A stretch of DNA of 34,677 nucleotides from Acetobacteraceae bacterium (lineage in GTDB: Bacteria > Pseudomonadota > Alphaproteobacteria > Acetobacterales > Acetobacteraceae): assembly GCA_947476855.1 (NCBI GenBank), contig CANJSR010000005.1, positions 1-34,677 of the forward strand. The letters are read 5' to 3'. Positions 10,901 to 18,218 of this stretch are shown piece by piece. Position numbers and translations under genes: made by a program. How positions within the stretch are numbered: the first letter of the stretch is position 1; the number at the start of each line of letters is the position of its first letter. Under the pieces are notes generated by a model. The model was not told the origin of the DNA, did not search any database, and was given only the letters and a program-made list of their open reading frames with translations.

Positions 10901-13900
10901 TGTCGTGCATCGCGATCAGGCGGTTCAGCGCGGCTTCCAGGCGGTCCGGATCGCGCTCGGGGCCGGCTGTGAACTCCCAATACACATGGCACGCTCCGCC
11001 CAGGGCAAAGCCGGAGGTGCGGCCCAGCCAATAGGCAAGCTGGATGTCGGTCAGGGGGAATGGCTCGAACCGATCCGCGATGTTGGGCTGGATGATCGGG
11101 ACCGATCGGCCGGCTTCCATGGGAAGGGTTGCCGCGAGGGCGACCAGGGGCTGGTCCGCCAGCAGCGCGGCCGGTTCCGGCGCCGCGCCCAGTTCGGACG
11201 CCAGCCGAGCGCGCAGTTCGAAGGCGAGGAGGGAGTCGAGGCCCAGGCGCGGCAGCGCGGACTGGTCCGAAATCGCCGAGACCGGCAGGCGCAGGACAGC
11301 CGCCGCTGCGTCTCGCAGGATCGACAGGCGGCGATCCTCGCTACGTGGACCCGCATCAGGCGGGACCTCGGCGCTGGCGGGAGCGTGATTGATTTCAGAC
11401 GCAACCGTTTCCACCGGCGCGGGAGCGACCGCGTCGGAGGCACTTGGCCAGAACCGTTGCCGCTCGAAACGGTGCGGGGGCATGAGGCCGACGCGGCGGG
11501 CTCCCACCGGGATCGGCGCGACCACATCCGTGCCATCGACGAACATCCGGGCCGCGGCCAGCAGGCGGGTGCGGCCGACCGAGGCATCCGCCTGGGCGGC
11601 TTCCGCGCAGAGCCGGGCTGCCATCTCGGCGAAGACCGGGCTGGTGGCGGGGTCCTGCGGTCGCGCCTGGCCGATGGCGGCATCGGCCCCGTCCCGGAGT
11701 TGGCGCCGGAAGGTGTCCAGGTCCGATGCCACGAAAGCCACCCGCCATGGCAACTCCCCGGGCGCGGCGTTCAACGTCCCGGCCAGGTCGGGCAGGGAGA
11801 CGGAAGCGCCGTCCAGCCAATCCGAGAGGTCAGCCAGACGCCGGCGCAACGCCGCCTCGGTCCGGTCGGCGATCAGCAGCAGGGCGCCGCAGGGGGGAAA
11901 CGCCGGCGCCTGGATCGCTGGGGCCGGCGCTTCCTCGACCAGCATGAACCCGTTGCTGCCGTTGATCGCGAAGGCATTCAGCGCGGCGAGACGAGGCCCA
12001 ACCCAGGGTGTCAGACGCGTGTTCACCATCAGACCGCCACCCGACAGTGCCGGCAGCGGGTTGGCCCCGGCGTGCAAGGACGGCGCCAGTTGGCCGTGCC
12101 GAAGTTGCAGCACCAGCTTGAAGAGTCCGGCCATGCCGGCGGCGGCCAGCGTATGGGCGATGTTGCTCTTGACGGAGCCAATGGGCAGCGCCCGGTCGGT
12201 GCCAAACACCTCGGCCAGCGCGGTGACCTCGGCCGTGTCGCCGGCCTTTGTGCCGACGCCATGCGCCTCGACATAGGAGACCGCGGACGGCGCGATCCCG
12301 GCGGCGGCGAATGTGTCACGCGCCAGAGTCGTTTGTGCGGCAACCGAGGGCGCGCTGATGCCGTTCGTTGCGCCGTTCTGGCTGACCGCCACGGCGCGGA
12401 TGACGGCATGGACCGTGTCGCCTCGGGCCGTGGCATCGGACAGGCGGCGCAGGACGATCACGCCCGCGCCCTCCGACAGGCCCAGCCCGGCGGCATCCGC
12501 GGCGAAGGAGCGGCAGCGTCCGTCCGGTGCCAGGATTTCCGCCTGGTCGGCCATAACGGCAAGCTGCGGCGTGCTCTGCACCGCGACCGCGCCGGCGACG
12601 GCGACCTCGACCTCTCCACGCCGCAGGGCGTCCACCGCCAGCTTGATCGCGGCGACGGCCGAGGCGCAGCCCATGTCGACGGTCAGCGCCGGCCCCTTCA
12701 GGTCGAACAGGTAGGCAAGCCGAGCGGACAATGACGAGGGCATCTGGGCGAGCAAGGAGGGGCGGTCAATCGGCAGCCCCAGCAATGCGGCCTTCTGCGT
12801 GTAGTCGGCGGCACTCGCGCCGATGAAGACGCCCGTGCGGGTCTGTGACCCGCCCTGCGGCCTGATTCCCGCGTCGGTCAGGGCGAGCCAGGTCTGCTCC
12901 AGGATCACCCGCTGCTGTGGGTCCATCAGCAACGCCTCACGCGGGGAGATGCCAAAGAACGCCGCATCGAAACATTCCGCGTCGGCGAGGAAGCCGCCCG
13001 CGCGGTGTTGCGGTCGTCCTTCACCGGGGACGCCGTGGGCGGCGAATTCCCGCTTGTCCCACCGGCCAGCGGGGACCGAGCCGACCGCGTCGATACCATC
13101 CCGCAACAGGCGCCAGAACGCGCCGATGTCGGGTGCCCCGGGGAAGCAGCCGGCCATGCCGACGATGGCAATCGGTTCGTCCCGGGTCTCGATGACCGGC
13201 GTTGCGATCGGCTCGGCCCGCGCATCAGTGATCGGTGAGGCCGTCGGGGCCGGGACGATCGGTGCAACAACGATCGGGACAACGAAGGGCGGGGCCTGGA
13301 TGGGCAAACGCCTCTCGACGACGGGCCGTGGCACGGGGACGGCGGCGACCGCGTCGCTCAGCACCACCTTCCCGATATGGCGGGCGCGGGCGAGGAAGCG
13401 CAGCGCGTCCGACGCCTCGGCGAAAGGGAACGTACGGATCGGGATGGGGGTCAGTTCGCCGCTGTCGAAACGATCCAGCAGTGCGCCGAGGCGCCGGCCG
13501 ACCAAGTCGGGATCGCGGTCGATCTCGGCCAGCAGGTCGAAGATCGTGTAGGTGATGTCGGGATGGTCCGCCGGATCGCGCAGGTCGGTCTTGCCGATCT
13601 CGATGAAATGGCCGCCGGGGCGCACCAGGCCCAGGCCGGCATCCGTCATCGCGCCGGCGAGGCAGTTCAGCACCAAGTCGACGCCCTCGCCGCCCGTCGC
13701 ATCCCGCACCGCATCGGCAAAGGACAGATCGCGGGAATCGGCCACGCAGGCAATGCCGAGGTCGCTCAGGAACGCGCGCTTCTCCGGGCTGCCGGCGGTG
13801 GCGAGGACGGTGGCCCCGGCCAGTCGGGCAATCTGTATGGCGGCCAGTCCGACACCCCCGGTCGCGGCGTGGATCAGCACCGACTGCTTCGGCCCCAGCC

Positions 13901-16900
13901 GCGCGATCCGCTCCAACGTCCAGGAGGCGGTGAGGAAGACGATCGGGATGCTGGCGGCCTCGGCCAGGGTCAGACCTGGCGGCAGGGGGGCGAGCAGGCT
14001 GGCCGGCGTCACGACATGCCGCGCCAGGCTGCCGACGTGCAGGCCCAGCACGGGGTCCCCGATGGCGAAGCCAGCAACGCCCGGACCGATCGCCGTGACA
14101 TGTCCGGCGAACTCCAGCCCCAGCGGGGCCGGCTTGGTGCCGAGGCGGCCGAGGGCTTCCATGACATCACGGAAATTCAGGCTGACGGCCTCGGTTTCGA
14201 TCTCCACCTCTCCGGGGCCGGGCGGGCGGCGGGGTGTCTCGTGACCATGAAGGGAGCCGAGATCGCCCGCGCGTCCCACGCGCCAGACGTGGGTCGGTTC
14301 GGCGGCGGCCGGTGGAATCGGGGGCACGACCGGCGGCGGTGCGGACGCGACCGGTTTGGCGCCGCCCTGCCCCGCCAGATGGCGGGCAAGCCGGCGCGGC
14401 GTGGGATGATCGTCAATGGTATGGGGCGAAACCGTGCGCCCCAGCGTCTCCGTCAGGATCATGGTCAGATCGCTGGCAGCCAGGGAATCAACGCCGAGAT
14501 CGACGAACCTGGCGTCGTCGGTGATCGTGTCCGGTTCGCCCTCCACCGCGCGGGCCACGGCATCTCGGATCAGGGCGAGCAGAGCGGGATCATCAGCGGG
14601 GGCGGGGGTCGGCATCGGGGCTTGCTCCTGCCGAACGGGCGGCGGCGGCGCGGGTTGGGGGCGGGCTCGCGCCACGGTTGGTTCGAGTTCCGTCGCAATC
14701 GGGCGGTCCGGGCCGCGGGCGACCAGGACGGCCCGGGACGCGGAGCCGGACAGGCTGACCTCACGAAAATCATCGCGCAGGGTGAGCCGCCAATCCTCGG
14801 GCGTCAGGGGTGCCGCGGTCCGGTCCCACCATCCTGCCCGCAGGCCCAGGGTCACGGTGAATATGTCACGATCACAGACTGGTTCGTTTACGATCAGGAC
14901 GCCATCCGTGCGCAACAGGCCGCGCACCCGATCACCAGCCGGCTTGCGCCCATGCAGTGCGTTGACGGAGAGCGCGATGTCGAACGGCCCCCCGGGGGCA
15001 GCGGGGTCGAGGCGCGTGAACTCCGGCGTGATCGGACCGCCTGCCACGCGGGTGCGCGCAACGGCCAGCAGCGTGGCGGAACGATCGGTGCAAACGTAAT
15101 CAACATGAGCGGCGTACGGAACGAGCGCCGCGATCACGCACGCCGTCGCGATACCCGTGCCGGCCCCCACCTCGATGATCCGGACGAGCTGTCCTGGCTG
15201 TTCCCGCAGCCGGTGCGCCACCGCGTCGGCGACGGCGGCCGCGGTCAGGTCCAGGCAGGCCCGATCGCCAGGCAGGTCGTGGAGCAGCCGGTCGACCAGA
15301 TCGGGATCGGTGGCTGGGAACAACACGTCCTCGGCCGGCTGTTCGCCCGCCAGGACCGAGGGCAGAGCGCCCACGCAACGATCCACGGCGTCCAGCAGCC
15401 CCGCCATCGTCGTCTCGCCCGCCAGTCCGGCGCGGATCGCCTGCGCCTCGGCGATGACGGCGGCGCGTTCGGCCAAGGCACGGACCTGGGCACCATCCAG
15501 CGCCACCAGCCCATGCCGTCCGAGGACATCCAGGCAGGCATCGAGCAGCGGCGCGTAACCTGGCAGGCGCAGGCAACGGCGGGCGATGTCGGCACGCGTC
15601 ATGCCGATCCCCAGCGGCGTGATCGCGCCGGCACGCTCCAAGGCCACGAGCAGGCGATGGGCCGCATAGGAGTCGAGACGATCCAGCAACGCCTGATCAT
15701 CGGGCATCGGGGGGACGACAGGGGCGGCGACAGGCTGGTGCAGGTCGATCCAGTGCCGCTGGCCCTCGAACGGATACAACGGCAATGAAACCACCCGGTG
15801 GGAGGCATCCAGCGCGGACCACTCGATCGGCGCGCCCGCCTGCCAGAGTTCCGCCAGCCCCCCGATCCGGCCGAGCGCGCGGATATCGACAGAGAGGGTG
15901 CCTGGTGGGACCGGCATCTCCACCACAGCCGACCGCTCGGCCGTATGCGCGTGCAGGATCGGCGCGAAGGCCGGCGGTCCCGACACCAACGCGCGTTCCG
16001 CAACGGTGGCGGCCAGGCGATCGAGGGCCGCGGTATCGGCATCAAGGAGGGCAACCGCCTCGTGCTCCCGCAGCAGACCCTCCGCGATCAGGCCGGCGAT
16101 TTCGTTCCAGGCTTCGGATGGTGCGTCCTGCCCAGGGTCCAGCGACCAACGCCGCGCGAGACGCCGTGTCGCGGCAACAAGACAAAGGACCAATTGACGA
16201 CGGCTGTTGGGATCGGTCGGCGGGGTTTCGATCCACTTGAAAATACCACCGATGGCGCGCTGCCAGTCTCCCAGGATGCCACGGAACGTGAAGTTGCTGG
16301 CGAGAAGATCCCGCGCCCGAACCAGCAGGTCTTCGATCCCGTCAACGTCGGCGGCGCCCATCGCATCACGCAGCGCGGCCAGATAGGTCCCGTCCAACGC
16401 GAAGGGCAGGTGCATACGTTGCGCGATGGGATCGTACCGCGCCAGAGACGGATCGGCGACGCCGTCCCCCACCACCGCGATCGGGCGCACGCCCAGCCGC
16501 CGCAGCAGCGCGATCCGGTCGGCGGCGGCTGGTTCATTCTCTGCCAGAATCAAAATCCGCGGCGGTGCTGTCGCATGCATCGGCGAGGGCGCTGCCTGGT
16601 CGAACAACGACCGCAACGCGATCCGATCCGGGACCATCGCGGCGAAGCGATACGGCAGATGCGCTCGTCCGCAGGCCAATGTGCCCAGGATATCCCGCAG
16701 CGAGGCTGCCTCGAACGCGGGTGAGGCCACGAACTTTCGCCAGTTGTCCCACAACGCGCGGAAGCTGTCCGGTGATGCCGCTGACAGAACGAATGGCAGC
16801 GACACCTCGTCATGCGACGGCAGGCCGAACTCCCGCGCCGGTGATTCAATGATCGCATGGGCGTTGGTGCCGCCGAAGCCGAAGCCGCTCACGCCGGCGC

Positions 16901-18164
16901 GGAGTGTCTGGCCCTCCCACGCGACGCAGGCGGTCGTCGGCCGCAGCATGCCGTTCCGGAAGTCGATCAACGGATTGACATGCGATAGATTGCGCGTCGG
17001 AACGATCATGCGATGCCGCATCATCAGCAGGACCTTGGTCACCCCGGCCAGGCCGGCCGCGGCTTCAAGATGTCCAATGCTGGTCTTCACCGATCCGATC
17101 CAGCATGGCGCGTCACGCGGCGCGCCTTCCGACAACGCCTCGGTCAGCGCCGCCACCTCGATCGGATCGCCAAGCGGCGTGCCGGTGCCATGGGCTTCGA
17201 TATAGGACACGGTCGACAGGTCGATCCCCGCCGATCGCGCGGCATCTGCGATCACCCGGCGCTGCGCGGCGACCGAAGGGGCCGTGATGCTGTCGGACGC
17301 CCCGACATGGCCGGTCGCGGTCCCGATCACGCGCCCATGCACGCGGGCGCCGTCGCGGCGGGCGTCCTCTTCCCGGCACAGCAGCATGACCGACACGCCT
17401 TCCCCCGGCACGTAGCCGTTGGCGTCCCGGTCGAAGGTACGACATTCGCCGGTCGCGCTCAGCATCCGGGACCGCGCGAACGAGACGTAGTGCCATGGAT
17501 TGATGATCAGGCTGACGCCGGCCACCAGCGCGTAGTCACACTCCCCAGCCAGCAGTGCGCGCCGAGCCTGGTGGAGCGCGGTGAGGGAGCCGGCGCAGGC
17601 GGCGTCGAGGGCGAAGCTCTCACCGCGCCAGCCGTGAAAATTCGAGAGACGATTCGCAAGAATTCCGACATAATTGCCAAGACAAGCGTAGGAGTCCGGC
17701 GGCGTCGATGTGACATTCTGATGATAATCGATCGTCATGACACCGACGTAAACGGACGTGACACGCGATCTCAGTTTCTCATGCGGGATCCCGGCATCTT
17801 CCAGGCAATGCCAACTTTCCTCCAGCAGCAGGCGTTGCTGCGGGTCCATGTTGCGCGCTTCCCGCGCCGAAATACCAAAGAAACGGTTGTCGAACAGATC
17901 AACCCGGTCCAGCAACCCGCCCCACCGCGCGTCGCGGATCCGTCCGGCGTCGGGGCCCTGGGGATCAAATTGCTCGACATCCCAACGATCGGCGGGGATT
18001 TGCCCGATGTGGTTGTCTGCATTCTGGAGATTCGTCCAGAATTCGTCATAGCCGCGCGCACCGGGTAGCCGACACGCCATGCCAATGACAGCAACAGCCC
18101 CCACCACACCCCCCACTTCCGTCGTTTGCGGTCGAGGCCTGCAAAAATGAGACCCGCTGCCCAC
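7938..18164 (-). CDS. Hybrid PKS/NRPS: KS-(AT remnant)-MT-ACP-ER-KS-ACP-Cy-A(Cys)-PCP
   Basis: This 3408-residue assembly-line enzyme is the first gene of the cluster operon. Approximate residues: KS 24-440 (Cys190), AT-like remnant 455-812, C-methyltransferase 825-1155, ACP 1182-1260, enoyl reductase 1290-1603, second KS 1662-2075 (Cys1833), linker to about 2240, ACP 2279-2345, heterocyclisation domain 2363-2790, adenylation domain 2802-3290, PCP 3305-3380, and a short basic tail. There is no working AT, no KR or DH, no oxidase insertion in the A domain and no thioesterase. The protein should extend and methylate a polyketide, then add and cyclise cysteine to a thiazoline. The chain would pass to the protein encoded 12 bases downstream, if transfer follows gene order. 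The GTG start at 18164 lies inside a perfect palindrome and is doubtful. GTG codons at 18107 or 18104, just before the KS, are alternatives. The family call is certain. Confidence 0.96.
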   Translation of the reverse strand: MGSGSHFCRPRPQTTEVGGVVGAVAVIGMACRLPGARGYDEFWTNLQNADNHIGQIPADRWDVEQFDPQGPDAGRIRDARWGGLLDRVDLFDNRFFGISAREARNMDPQQRLLLEESWHCLEDAGIPHEKLRSRVTSVYVGVMTIDYHQNVTSTPPDSYACLGNYVGILANRLSNFHGWRGESFALDAACAGSLTALHQARRALLAGECDYALVAGVSLIINPWHYVSFARSRMLSATGECRTFDRDANGYVPGEGVSVMLLCREEDARRDGARVHGRVIGTATGHVGASDSITAPSVAAQRRVIADAARSAGIDLSTVSYIEAHGTGTPLGDPIEVAALTEALSEGAPRDAPCWIGSVKTSIGHLEAAAGLAGVTKVLLMMRHRMIVPTRNLSHVNPLIDFRNGMLRPTTACVAWEGQTLRAGVSGFGFGGTNAHAIIESPAREFGLPSHDEVSLPFVLSAASPDSFRALWDNWRKFVASPAFEAASLRDILGTLACGRAHLPYRFAAMVPDRIALRSLFDQAAPSPMHATAPPRILILAENEPAAADRIALLRRLGVRPIAVVGDGVADPSLARYDPIAQRMHLPFALDGTYLAALRDAMGAADVDGIEDLLVRARDLLASNFTFRGILGDWQRAIGGIFKWIETPPTDPNSRRQLVLCLVAATRRLARRWSLDPGQDAPSEAWNEIAGLIAEGLLREHEAVALLDADTAALDRLAATVAERALVSGPPAFAPILHAHTAERSAVVEMPVPPGTLSVDIRALGRIGGLAELWQAGAPIEWSALDASHRVVSLPLYPFEGQRHWIDLHQPVAAPVVPPMPDDQALLDRLDSYAAHRLLVALERAGAITPLGIGMTRADIARRCLRLPGYAPLLDACLDVLGRHGLVALDGAQVRALAERAAVIAEAQAIRAGLAGETTMAGLLDAVDRCVGALPSVLAGEQPAEDVLFPATDPDLVDRLLHDLPGDRACLDLTAAAVADAVAHRLREQPGQLVRIIEVGAGTGIATACVIAALVPYAAHVDYVCTDRSATLLAVARTRVAGGPITPEFTRLDPAAPGGPFDIALSVNALHGRKPAGDRVRGLLRTDGVLIVNEPVCDRDIFTVTLGLRAGWWDRTAAPLTPEDWRLTLRDDFREVSLSGSASRAVLVARGPDRPIATELEPTVARARPQPAPPPPVRQEQAPMPTPAPADDPALLALIRDAVARAVEGEPDTITDDARFVDLGVDSLAASDLTMILTETLGRTVSPHTIDDHPTPRRLARHLAGQGGAKPVASAPPPVVPPIPPAAAEPTHVWRVGRAGDLGSLHGHETPRRPPGPGEVEIETEAVSLNFRDVMEALGRLGTKPAPLGLEFAGHVTAIGPGVAGFAIGDPVLGLHVGSLARHVVTPASLLAPLPPGLTLAEAASIPIVFLTASWTLERIARLGPKQSVLIHAATGGVGLAAIQIARLAGATVLATAGSPEKRAFLSDLGIACVADSRDLSFADAVRDATGGEGVDLVLNCLAGAMTDAGLGLVRPGGHFIEIGKTDLRDPADHPDITYTIFDLLAEIDRDPDLVGRRLGALLDRFDSGELTPIPIRTFPFAEASDALRFLARARHIGKVVLSDAVAAVPVPRPVVERRLPIQAPPFVVPIVVAPIVPAPTASPITDARAEPIATPVIETRDEPIAIVGMAGCFPGAPDIGAFWRLLRDGIDAVGSVPAGRWDKREFAAHGVPGEGRPQHRAGGFLADAECFDAAFFGISPREALLMDPQQRVILEQTWLALTDAGIRPQGGSQTRTGVFIGASAADYTQKAALLGLPIDRPSLLAQMPSSLSARLAYLFDLKGPALTVDMGCASAVAAIKLAVDALRRGEVEVAVAGAVAVQSTPQLAVMADQAEILAPDGRCRSFAADAAGLGLSEGAGVIVLRRLSDATARGDTVHAVIRAVAVSQNGATNGISAPSVAAQTTLARDTFAAAGIAPSAVSYVEAHGVGTKAGDTAEVTALAEVFGTDRALPIGSVKSNIAHTLAAAGMAGLFKLVLQLRHGQLAPSLHAGANPLPALSGGGLMVNTRLTPWVGPRLAALNAFAINGSNGFMLVEEAPAPAIQAPAFPPCGALLLIADRTEAALRRRLADLSDWLDGASVSLPDLAGTLNAAPGELPWRVAFVASDLDTFRRQLRDGADAAIGQARPQDPATSPVFAEMAARLCAEAAQADASVGRTRLLAAARMFVDGTDVVAPIPVGARRVGLMPPHRFERQRFWPSASDAVAPAPVETVASEINHAPASAEVPPDAGPRSEDRRLSILRDAAAAVLRLPVSAISDQSALPRLGLDSLLAFELRARLASELGAAPEPAALLADQPLVALAATLPMEAGRSVPIIQPNIADRFEPFPLTDIQLAYWLGRTSGFALGGACHVYWEFTAGPERDPDRLEAALNRLIAMHDMLRAVVLPDGTQRVLAEVPPYVIERHGADVLPALRSAMTRETFDPTRWPLFRVAFSQDEATTRVHLGIDLLIIDVPSLAVLLGQWGRLCAEPGAVLPAPGITFRDYVLHQRREEDGPAFEAAEAYWAALAPSLPPAPVLPDMKPLDARAEWAWNRHRDVLDRDDWARLRSHARAAGVTPVAVLVTAFAEVLARWAAARRFTVNLTVNDRQPIHPDIAAVIGDFTSTVLLGLDLDTPVPFADRARGTGGDLATHLGHARYTGVRVLQQRGDGLMPVVFTSMLGYGALSGPLGRLEHGATRTPQVWLDAQVMEDDGALVFTWDAIDALFPDGLMGGMFAAWGSALRALASDAAVWERPLSGWLDDTEQARRVRRNATDHPLPEGLLHEPFLRQALAYPDRVAVIGPDGTVTHGDLLRHASAVAEALGELPPDQLVAVSLPKGWRQVAAVIGVLMAGGAYLPIDPTLPKARRHHLVARGEASVVLTLDALGLGWPDGIRVLAMESIEPTSAAMPVPRAKPHDLAYVIFTSGSTGEPKGVMIEHRAALNTILDVNDRYRVTAADRVLGLSSLGFDLSVYDIFGVLGAGGAIVLPDPRSAADPAHLADLLRSHGVTIWNSVPMFVQLFLEAQDAADALKRLRLVMMSGDWIPIGLPPRLHQANPALDVISLGGATEASIWSIAYPIGAPDPAWASIPYGFPMRNQRFHVLDEHLNDCPDWIAGELFIAGVGLARGYWRDEAITESRFITHPVTGERLYRTGDLGRYRDDGVIEFLGRNDGQVKIGGYRIELGEIEATLARHPKVRHAAVVVRTDADGHRSLMAFHVSDGVDAAELRDHAGRTLPGYMIPAAFQRLEAMPLNANEKVDRRALVAWRAPAVAVETTAPAPAALETQILAIWRDVLRNPLLPPDGKLFEHGAHSFHAVDANTRINRTLGVGCTVTDIFEFATVRALAAALAERGGPPQPTSVAAALPAPLSRVQRRRQFRAGRPA
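8030..11080 (-). other. NRPS module: heterocyclisation (Cy), cysteine adenylation (A), PCP
   Basis: The Cy domain shows the family motifs in order: FPLTDIQLAYWLGR, HDMLR, the diagnostic HxxxDxxxxD form HLGIDLLIIDVPS (in place of HHxxxDG of ordinary condensation domains), IGDFTSTVLL, PVVFTSMLG and TPQVWLDAQ. The A domain has YVIFTSGSTGEPKG, YRTGDLGRYRDDG and NANEKVDRR. Its pocket residues read D, L, Y, N, M, S, L, I, W plus the A10 Lys, from FDLSVYDIFG, IWNSVP, VMMSGDW and SLGGATEASIW. This matches the cysteine code DLYNLSLIWK except for one Leu-to-Met. The PCP has HGAHSFHAVD with its carrier Ser. The module should load cysteine and close it to a thiazoline. No oxidase domain is seen that would make a thiazole. 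Confidence 0.93.
11130..13180 (-). other. Divergent KS, linker and ACP ahead of the NRPS module
   Basis: The KS starts with DEPIAIVGMAGCFPGAP. It keeps Cys1833 in VDMGCASAV and both catalytic histidines (EAHGVGT, SNIAHT). Several near-invariant positions differ: HGTGTPLGDPIE reads HGVGTKAGDTAE, NIGHLEAAAG reads NIAHTLAAAG, and the gating-loop stretch SFGFGGTNAH reads AFAINGSNGF (near base 11960). A linker ending MPPHRFERQRFW leads to an ACP with LGLDSLLAFEL. No reductive domains are present. Confidence 0.85.
13350..15700 (-). other. C-methyltransferase, ACP and enoyl reductase, in that order
   Basis: The methyltransferase has the SAM loop IIEVGAGTGIATA (near base 15170) and SVNALHG. The ACP carries LGVDSLAA (near 14485). 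The enoyl reductase shows SLNFRDVMEALG, LGLEFAG and the nucleotide-binding HAATGGVGLAA (near 13860), all typical of the medium-chain reductase type inside PKSs. It sits after the ACP, not between DH and KR, and its module has no KR or DH to supply a double bond. The substrate must then be an enoyl chain made by another module or by trans-acting enzymes. Confidence 0.85.
15731..18095 (-). other. First KS of the PKS/NRPS followed by an AT-like region lacking the active site
   Basis: The KS is intact: ALDAACAGSL with Cys190 (codon at bases 17597-17595), EAHGTGTPLGDP, KTSIGHLEAAAG and GFGGTNAH. About 360 residues follow, where trans-AT proteins usually have a much shorter linker. Within them, LGVRPIAVVGDGVAD (near base 16480) resembles the AT segment around GHSxGE, but the His and the catalytic Ser are replaced (GDG). 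The region ends with the usual post-AT linker LPLYPFEGQRHW. I read this as a decayed AT or a docking domain for a separate AT. The resemblance is judged by eye and is weaker than the other domain calls. Confidence 0.65.
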
Positions 18165-18174
18165 AACTGTGGGC
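18159..18174. promoter_or_regulatory. Perfect palindrome, candidate operator between the PKS operon and the MDR oxidoreductase
   Basis: GCCCACAACTGTGGGC has two perfect 7-base arms around a 2-base centre. It lies in the short divergent region, just downstream of the -10 position of a possible minus-strand promoter, and covers the GTG annotated as the PKS/NRPS start. A dimeric repressor site is the natural reading. An mRNA hairpin blocking that GTG is the alternative. No regulator gene lies nearby. Confidence 0.45.
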
Positions 18175-18179
18175 GCGTA

Positions 18180-18208
18180 AGTTGACAGCAGGGGACAGGT
18201 GAAGTCAA
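18180..18208. promoter_or_regulatory. Candidate overlapping divergent promoters
   Basis: A consensus -35 hexamer TTGACA (18182-18187, plus strand) faces TTGACT (18208-18203, minus strand). Each is followed about 17 bases later by only a weak -10 match (TCAATG on plus, TCAACT on minus). The facing TTGAC/GTCAA also forms an inverted repeat. The placement fits divergent transcription of the PKS operon and the oxidoreductase, but the -10 boxes are poor. Confidence 0.3.
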
Positions 18209-18218
18209 TGTCATTCGT

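Noticed and set aside
8667..12734. Very long plus-strand open frame (1355 codons) opposite the PKS/NRPS gene
   Set aside because: It is the antisense shadow of a GC-rich coding sequence. The translation is rich in Arg, Gly and Gln without domain structure, while the minus strand encodes clear Cy, A, KS and ACP motifs.
540..17850. Recurring DNA similarity around the KS motif DPQQRLxLE (near 555, 5645, 7635, 12915 and 17835)
   Set aside because: It reflects conserved protein motifs of repeated KS domains and is not a separate repeat element or CRISPR.
1..18164. A functional acyltransferase, thioesterase or thiazoline oxidase domain inside the two synthases
   Set aside because: I looked for GHSxG and for an insertion between the late A-domain motifs and found none. 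The only GHSxG-like motif in the window belongs to the lipoprotein hydrolase at 31150-33093.
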